This document shows, piece after piece, positions 57,687 through 64,000 of a stretch of DNA of 64,000 nucleotides. The notes beneath the pieces are model-generated. The model had not been told where the DNA came from. It saw only the letters and a program-made list of their open reading frames with translations, and did no database searches. Within the stretch, counting starts at the first letter, position 1. Every line of letters starts with the position of its first letter. The position numbers and the translations under genes were made by a program. Source of the DNA: Flaccisagitta enflata (Eukaryota; Chaetognatha; Sagittoidea; Aphragmophora); NCBI GenBank assembly GCA_965153355.1, contig OZ231127.1:69502001-69566000 (forward strand), written 5' to 3'.

Positions 57687-59954
57687 TATGCGATGGATTA
57701 CAGGACAAATTTTGATTTTCTGGCGAGTAAGAAACTGTTGTATGAGGAAACTGTACAAGAAACCGATGAGCTATTTGTGTGATAGAGTCGTGTTGATAGA
57801 GCTGTTTGTCGCGTCACATGTCATGTTGATAGAACCAATAGAAAGAGGGGAAAATGAACAATTAATAATGAATAATGAATTATGAATAATGAACAATGAA
57901 AAATGAAAAAAAAGTTGATGGAAAGGTGAAATTGGGATGATCGATGATTTGAAATGAAAATCAAATATGATCATATGAAGTCCCAAGCTTGACCCAAAGC
58001 GGTTACCAAATCATTGAAATCAATGAAGCACCATGCATTTAATATTGAATTTCATAAAATCGACGGCCAAACAATGGGATGGCGTTTGCGCATGCGTTTG
58101 CGTTTGCGATTGCGTCTACATATGCAACGGCGATTTTTGATTGTATGAAATAAAAAAAAATTTGGTCATGTAGGAATTACCAAGGACAACCAGAGGATTG
58201 AACCATGAGCTATGAAATGATTACTAAGACAGAGATCATGATGGCGATGATGATCGTTGAAATCATTTAAAGTTTCTGGTGAAATATCGATTTAGTATTT
58301 TGGTTCGTGTTACCCACAAGCAAATATTTGGTATACTTAATGATCAACCTATAATTTGTCGTCATTGATAGATAGAGTTATCTGTCGTGTGTGTATCACG
58401 AACTATGATTCCACCCAGCAAGGGAGTTTCATCCAAAAGCAACCTACGTACAGATCAAGAGTTTAAGACCTACAATACATGACAACCATTCAAGCAATAG
58501 GCCCAACTAAAGACCTACCAACCAATGTCGTATTACTACCGACCCCCTTAACCAACCTTTGGTAGGTCGACCTTTGTGAAGAAATCAAAGGTTTTCCTAC
58601 ACGACGATGACCCTTGAAAGGATACGAAGAAACGGAAGTACATTTCACCAGTTTCACACCATTTACATCTTAAGTCTCGCATGCAGGTACGTGTAAAAAT
58701 ATTTTCTTTTAAACTTGATGCATTGCTACGATTTTCGTAAAAGCATGTGAAAAAAAGTCTGTCATTGTTTGTCATTGATTGTACTGCCCCTCGTCAGTGC
58801 TAGATTGTCATTTGTTTTCTTGTGGGAAGTAAAACTACCTGGGATGACCTCAATGACGGCACATCAGGGCCATGAGGCACGTGCGATCTTTGCGCCTGCA
58901 AAACCACCTTTTGTATCTCAAGATATGAATGAGGCTTAGTCGGTTTCGTCCGTCGGTGTACTGACGTGAATGCGGGCGCTTACAATCAAGCTCATGCTAG
59001 CCCACGTGAAAGTGAATGTGTGTTGGGAAGGAACACATCATTGCTTTAATTAGAAATGTTGAGACTCCTTATTTTCCTTTCTTAAGATGACATATTTTTT
59101 GGTTGGTCGGTCTTTCATCATTTAGATTATGAGTTTTATGACATTGCCCCATCAAATCAAACATGGTGCTTAAATTAGGGCGGCGAAACTATGTAAGGGT
59201 CTATTCAATCTATTGCTGATATCATGACTCAAATCTTGACAACCTTTTTTCTCTCAGTTATCTGGGGGGGGGGGAGTAGCAAATAATCTCTTGCCTCACA
59301 AACGTTATAATCGCAATTGACAAGCTGTCAATGAAAGGCGACAAGGAACACTTAACAAAACAATGATTCGGAATCTAAAACAATTTTCTCTATGCGGGAC
59401 AAAGAAAAAGAAACACAGACAGACAGACAAACAGACACGGAAAGACAGATGGTGGATTTCATATGCTAACGAACAAATTCACCATTTGCCCTTTCAATAT
59501 CCATTACACGGTTCTCGGTTTCGCCGCCCAATAAAAATCTCGGTGCCCACATAAACACAAATTTGGGTTTTTTTAAGTAGGTAGCATTAGAAACCGCGTT
59601 GTAACCTTAGCTTGTTTTGTTTATTTGTTTGTTTTCATGAGTGACCATAACAACTCCAATGTGTACCCAAGAGCCGACGTCAAGAAAAAACATTTATAAT
59701 TTACAATACTATGTCTTTCCCAAGGAAATTGTCTTGATTCTGTCAACAAGATGTTTTTCAGCTCAAATCTTTAGATCGAATCCATTTAAAAGATTTCGAA
59801 AATCTTCTCAGGGCCCTAAAGATTTTGGATCTTTTTTAGCTGACCAAGTTGTTGCAAGAAACAAGATTAATTTCCATTGGGAAAAAATGTATTGTGTAAA
59901 AAAGGGAAAAGAGTTGATAGAAAGATAATCAGATTTGTATTGTTTTGTTGATAC
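57687..59954. other. Sequence without recognised gene, inside or between DUF4139 blocks
   Basis: Contains AATAATGAATTATGAATAAT words (57866-57900), GCGTTTGCGTTTGCGATTGC (58090-58115) and a poly-G run near 59264. Minus-strand frames around 58550-58775 are open but show no family or splice support. Confidence 0.4.
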
Positions 59955-60551
59955 CTCCTCCCCTCCTTCGAGTATGGTCACAAGTCTTTCCTTCTCGGGG
60001 AATAACGACGATGACGACAACGACAACGACAAAGACGTTGGCGACGATAAATTCATAGCGGATTTAGACAATTTCATCGTCGTCGTCTTCGTCGGTGTCG
60101 TCGTCGTCGTCGGCGTTATCGTCATCATGGACCCCGTAAAGAAAGCGGAATTGCGATAATCACTTTTTTTCGAGAGTTGTTCGGCGGCTTCCTGGAGAGC
60201 TTCCGACAATCCGGCGCCAGTTTCCGGAATGGACGTCAATGATCCGGCGCGACTGCCGCGTCTCAGCGTCCCACCGGCGCTGGATTCGCCTCCACTTCCG
60301 CTTCCACCTCCTCCTCCTACCGTCGACGTCGGCGATGACGCCGGAAATACCGGCGGAAGGAGTTGATTGGGCGACGTCGGCGGCAGCGGGGAAATTGGCG
60401 GGGATGTTGGCGACTTTGGAGGCGTGGAGTTGGCCCGCGTCAACAAGATCTGATGCGTGTGATCTTTGGAAGAGAGTTTCCGATTCTTGAGCTTAAAACT
60501 GCCGCCGCCGCCGTTTTTAGATAAGGATTGCAGAGCGTTGGTCGGAACAAT
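59955..60551 (-). CDS. DUF4139 5' block, exon 3 (Ser/Pro/Gly linker)
   Basis: Acceptor GGTGGTCTTCAG. 199 codons including NGGGGSFKLKNRKLSSKDHT, a proline-rich run, GGGGGSGSGGESSAGG, LSEALQEAAEQLSKKSDYRN and Thr and Ser runs. Likely disordered; S-P sites could be phosphorylated. Confidence 0.6.
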
Positions 60552-61478
60552 CTGAAGACCACCTTCAGTACTTGTTTGTGGGGAATTTTGGAGGGGGTTT
60601 TTGGGTTTGTATGATAACGACACATTTCAAAGTTGAACACGCCAAAAGGCTAACGATTGGAAGAATGAATGAATGACTGAATGAATGAATGAATGAATGA
60701 ATGAATGAATGAATGAATGAATGAATGAATGAATGAATGAATGAATGAATGAATGAAAAAAATGAATATCGTGAGTGATTTTTGGTCAAACCTAAACCAA
60801 TTCACTTCTTAATGAAGGCCGTTAAGAGGATATGCCAAACACTTTAAAGCGCAGATTAGAATTTGCGAAGTGCTCTTGATTCAAGAGTCATAAAAAAGTC
60901 AAGAGCAAAAAAATGAGACTTAGAGTGTCGCGATCTTAAATCACAAAATTTGACATCCTTATGACCTTATCACAAGAGCGGTTTTACCCTCGTTCCATAC
61001 AAAATGGTAGAACATCCCACGATGCTTTGTATACATGAAGATACATTACATTTAACATCGAAGTGAAACAAAAAATCATTGAAATTGATTACAGCTCTGT
61101 GTTGTTTTCTTCTCAACTTGCCTGTGTAACAGACAGACATATAGTTATAGACTAGTTTTGAACCACTAAACAAAAAAGTATGAATGGTGACTATGAAGGA
61201 TGAATGTACAAAAGGATGCGTATAGATGAAAAAAATTAGGGAAAATAAGGACGAAAACGAGCTAAATGAAACAAGGGAGATGAGATGCTATAGAATATCT
61301 TGCTTTTAGAGAAATAAATATATGTGTGCGGGAAGAAGGTTAAGAACGGTGGAAGAACTAAAAATTTTCGAGCGGAGAAAAGGAATTTGCGGGCAGAGTT
61401 TGGAGGGACAGCCTCAGCAGATCCGGTAAGATTAAAGTCGCTGTGCAACGCGCGAAACAATAAAAAAAAAAAAAAAAA

Positions 61479-61562
<84 letters not shown>

Positions 61563-62677
61563 CGCGCGTTTCCCTTGCTTAACACGTCTCGGTCGAACCT
61601 GAGTAAAATGCGGTACTCTCTCCTCGAGCGGCGTCGCGACAGATCTGAGATTGGGAATGACGCCGGCGCCGGACCATTTCGGCGTCAATTCCGGCGTCGA
61701 TGACGAATCCATCGATCTGTGCGACGGCGTCGAATGTCCCGACTCCCTCCCGGTTCCTCCTCCTCCTCCTCCGTTGACGATGAGGTTGTTGTTGTTGCGG
61801 CATTGTTGTTGTTGCTGTTGGTTGTTTGTCGAGTCGTCCAGAGTCTCGTCGGCTGCCAGCGGCGCCGATTTCTCTTCCGCCGCCGGCGTTTTTGCGTCGG
61901 CGCCGTCGTAGTCATCGGCGTCTTCTTCGTCATCATCTCCCGGCATTTCTCTCGGCGGCGTCATCTTCTTCAATGACGGGGATTTTCCCGGCGTCGTTCC
62001 TCGGCCGCTGCCGGCAGCCCCCAAAGACTTTGTGCAACTCACTTCTTTTCTCATCGTCGGCGCGGTCGCGCTGCCGCTGTGGTTGTTGATGTTGTTGTTG
62101 TTGTTGTTACTGCTGCCGGATTTATTTCCGCTGCCGCCGTGATCGAAGTTGCCGGATCGATCGAGCGAAGCGTAAGGATCGAACGTAGAGGACGCCGGCA
62201 GGTACATGGTGTGTGGACGCCGGGATTTTTGCGTGCGCGTGGAGACTTCGCGCTGACTTCCGGTGCGTTTGAACAGGGAGCCGGAACTAATGAACCGCTT
62301 GAGGGGAGAGGACCCGTCTTTTGCTCGGGATTTGGGGTTCGGGCTCGGGACGATGCTAATATATGTATGCGGAGATTTAGTGTGTGGGTTTCATAAATAT
62401 ATCATGTGGGACAGATTATCAAAGTTGTCATTATTATTTTCATTGTTTATTTTGTATCAATTCGCAAAAAAGAAAGTTGTAGATATTTTTTTTGTATAAC
62501 ATTGGGCAGAGTGGCCACATGATTTGAAAATCATTATTGGTATAAAAATCGTATTCATGAGCAATGGAAGTAAGGAGAATTAGGAGTTAAAGAATCGACC
62601 ACGTAGGTGAAGAAAAAATGATAAAAAGAAAGCCGATAGATGACGTCGGGATGATAGAGGAAGCTCCGGAAGTAGGA

Positions 62678-62727
<50 letters not shown>

Positions 62728-63014
62728 CAGCCAAAGCATGAAAGGCGGTTCTCGTCGTTGGGAGAAAAGGCGTTGTCAAGATAAAAATTGAAGTTAACGT
62801 TTGCAGAAGCGCGTGACCCAAGAAGGATAAGGTCAAAGGTCAGAATCCAGGTCAGAGGTCAGAATCCAGGTCATATGATAACATCGCGATGAAAAGGAGG
62901 AAAGGAGAAGGCCAGGTTGAAAAGAGGCAAGAGTGAAAGAAGGAGGGAAAGAAATGAAAGAAGGAAGGAAAGATACAATGGAAGATGTTTTGGTAGAAAG
63001 AAAGAAAAATAGAA

Positions 63015-63068
<54 letters not shown>

Positions 63069-63641
63069 TGGAGAGACAAAGACACAGACAGGCAGACAGA
63101 TAGACAGACAGACATAAAAGAAAAGAAAAGGGTAGAAAGAAGATAATTCCAGGTAAGCGGCACGAAAAAAGAAAATGAAAGTGAGATGGGAAAAACGGAG
63201 TGTAGTAAAGATGAGTAGTTGAGAGAGAATTCAACTCATTCTTGATGGAAAAAAAGAGGGACACATTGAAAATGAATTTGAAAGCTTATGTTTCTACTAT
63301 GAAGACTGGTACTTTTTTGAAAAAAAGTATGTTAAGCTGCCTGAATACATCTTCTCATGATGCCTTTTTGGGATTTTTCTCTCTTAAAGTGAACTTTTTT
63401 TTTGTTGTTTTGTTGCATTCTGTTTTGAAAATACTCAAATGCGTACACTATGCACAAGTCAATGAATACTCTAAATCTTTTGAATTTGCACTCACTATTT
63501 TGTAGGTTTGAAGAATAGTTTCTGTACTCCGAGGTCTGAGGGCGCCACTACGGCATTTGAGGGCATAGCAGTCGATAAACTTAACTTGGCATCGGCCCAA
63601 TCTTCCCCGGTGTTGTTCTGAATGCTGCCGAAATACATCAA
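59955..63641 (-). CDS. DUF4139-family protein, 5' block of three exons (gene starts beyond the right edge)
   Basis: Exons 63641-63496, 62355-61599 and 60551-59955 join with matching phases (0/2, 2/0, 0/0). The first encodes LMYFGSIQNNTGEDWADAKL and STAMPSNAVVAPSDLGVQKL, the conserved middle of the DUF4139 domain (T-G-E-D-W motif). In the family a variable linker follows at exactly this point, before the ATFEIP strand. Here the linker is enormous: 252 residues plus 199, rich in Ser, Pro, Gly, Asn and Gln, with SRAKDGSSPLKRFISSGSLF and TPPKSPTSPPISPLPPTSP. The domain resumes at 34097, so these exons and the 26690-35301 block probably form one gene. The last exon ends in phase 0 (donor GAG|GTATCA) while exon 35301 needs phase 2, so at least one exon between them was not found. 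Confidence 0.75.
60664..60757. repeat. (GAAT)n microsatellite
   Basis: Pure except GAATGACTGAAT near the start; just upstream (on the gene strand) of the 60551 exon. Confidence 0.95.
61481..61563. repeat. (AAC)n array next to a poly-A run
   Basis: About 27 AAC units preceded by 20 A. It starts ~35 bp past the donor of exon 61599-62355, in the intron. Confidence 0.95.
61599..62355 (-). CDS. DUF4139 5' block, exon 2 (Asn/Gln/Ser-rich linker)
   Basis: Acceptor ATATATTAG; its first base completes a Tyr codon with the TA left by the upstream exon. Donor CAG|GTTCGA. Encodes SPLKRFISSGSLFKRTGS, MYLPASSTFDPYASLDRS, an Asn run, an Asp/Glu/Ala part, NNQQQQQQ, a Gly run and ESGHSTPSHRSMDSSSTPEL. Codons are GC-rich compared with the flanks, as expected of a true exon. 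Confidence 0.7.
62682..63062. repeat. Two (GA)n microsatellites (62682-62720, 63019-63062)
   Basis: Both in the intron between the first two visible DUF4139 exons. GTCAGAATCCAGGTCAGAGG is a short tandem duplication at 62838-62872. Confidence 0.9.
63496..63641 (-). CDS. DUF4139 5' block, exon 1 visible (TGEDW motif)
   Basis: Acceptor CTTTCCATTCAG, with a (CT)n tract 10 bp upstream; donor GTGAGTGC. 48 codons ending FFKPTK plus two bases. The T-G-E-D-W-x-D-x-x-L-x-L-S-T-A signature is diagnostic for DUF4139. Confidence 0.85.
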
Positions 63642-63651
63642 CTGAATGGAA

Positions 63652-63654
<3 letters not shown>

Positions 63655-63720
<66 letters not shown>
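63655..63720. repeat. (GA)n microsatellite serving as CT tract
   Basis: On the gene strand (CT)n immediately before the 63642 acceptor. Confidence 0.95.
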
Positions 63721-63724
<4 letters not shown>

Positions 63725-64000
63725 AAAAAATGTAAGAGAGGAAAGTTGTGAGCCGTGACGGGGAAAAATATTAACTCACTGACATGATTCGAAGTGACAA
63801 ATGGACACAAAAAATGGATGAACAAGTAAAAAAAACAATCAAACGACAGACAAACAGACTACGCAAAAACAAGAACAAGAACAAGAACACGGCCTTGAAC
63901 GACCTTCCTCCGCGTGGCGCTTGATATGATAGATAGATGAATAAGCAAAGGGAAAATTGCCTTCAAGCTAGGATAGGCTTTTAAATCTTTCCAACTTTTC
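63721..64000. other. Right-edge intron sequence
   Basis: No exon recognised; upstream DUF4139/DUF4140 exons are expected beyond 64000. Confidence 0.4.

Noticed and set aside
61651-62396. Plus-strand frames opposite the 61599-62355 exon
   Set aside because: The minus frame fits the TGEDW exon by phase; the plus frames have no splice context or family.

Overview
The window is nuclear DNA of an invertebrate animal. It has spliced genes with GT-AG introns, signal-peptide and ion-channel genes, transposon remnants, and an extreme load of long pure microsatellites and minisatellites (GA, CA, GAT, GAAA, GATA, GAAT, GTT). The clade cannot be fixed from the sequence. A receptor of the iGluR/IR type and a DUF4139-family protein fit a protostome or another non-vertebrate metazoan. 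Nearly all long open frames here are translated repeats, not genes.

Four genes can be assembled by hand, all on the minus strand and supported by splice sites with matching phases. (1) 198-1125: the 5' end of a Cys-loop ligand-gated ion channel, running off the left edge. (2) 6712-7927: a two-exon gene for a secreted Lys/Thr-rich protein of 263 aa. (3) 35706-47403: a five-exon ionotropic glutamate receptor of 898 aa without the usual amino-terminal domain, with an N-terminal membrane anchor, a 31-residue polyglutamine tract and Asn at the pore selectivity position. (4) A DUF4140/DUF4139-family gene. Its 3' block is 26690-35301 and a 5' block is 59955-63641; its start lies beyond the right edge. 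The receptor gene sits between the two blocks on the same strand, so either it is nested in a ~25 kb intron or there are two DUF4139 genes or an assembly problem. Codon phase shows at least one linking exon is missing from my model.

The rest is repeats. The main families are: (a) a ~200 bp interspersed element with >20 copies, which starts near AACAAGGCCGGATACACGGC, carries a (GGAC)n core and ends in a hairpin plus A-run whose stem shows compensatory base changes between copies; (b) a 0.3-0.6 kb element with GGCCCC palindromes at both ends and a ~20 bp minisatellite inside; (c) a 6455 bp DNA transposon (36848-43302) with 8 bp target duplication in the last receptor intron, holding ~0.51 kb tandem units in opposed orientation and two copies of a Cys-rich CXC coding fragment; (d) a 925 bp element (11523-12447) with an 8 bp target duplication; (e) several foldback or MITE elements flanked by TA, two of which share a terminal sequence; (f) two adjacent tandem arrays with the same ~163 bp period.

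The genes do not form a pathway. Two encode neurotransmitter-type receptors, one a secreted protein, one a conserved protein of unknown function. The most interesting items are the covarying terminal hairpin of the short interspersed family, the composite 6.5 kb transposon, the unusual glutamate receptor and its position inside another gene, and CT microsatellites that sit where 3' splice-site polypyrimidine tracts are needed.
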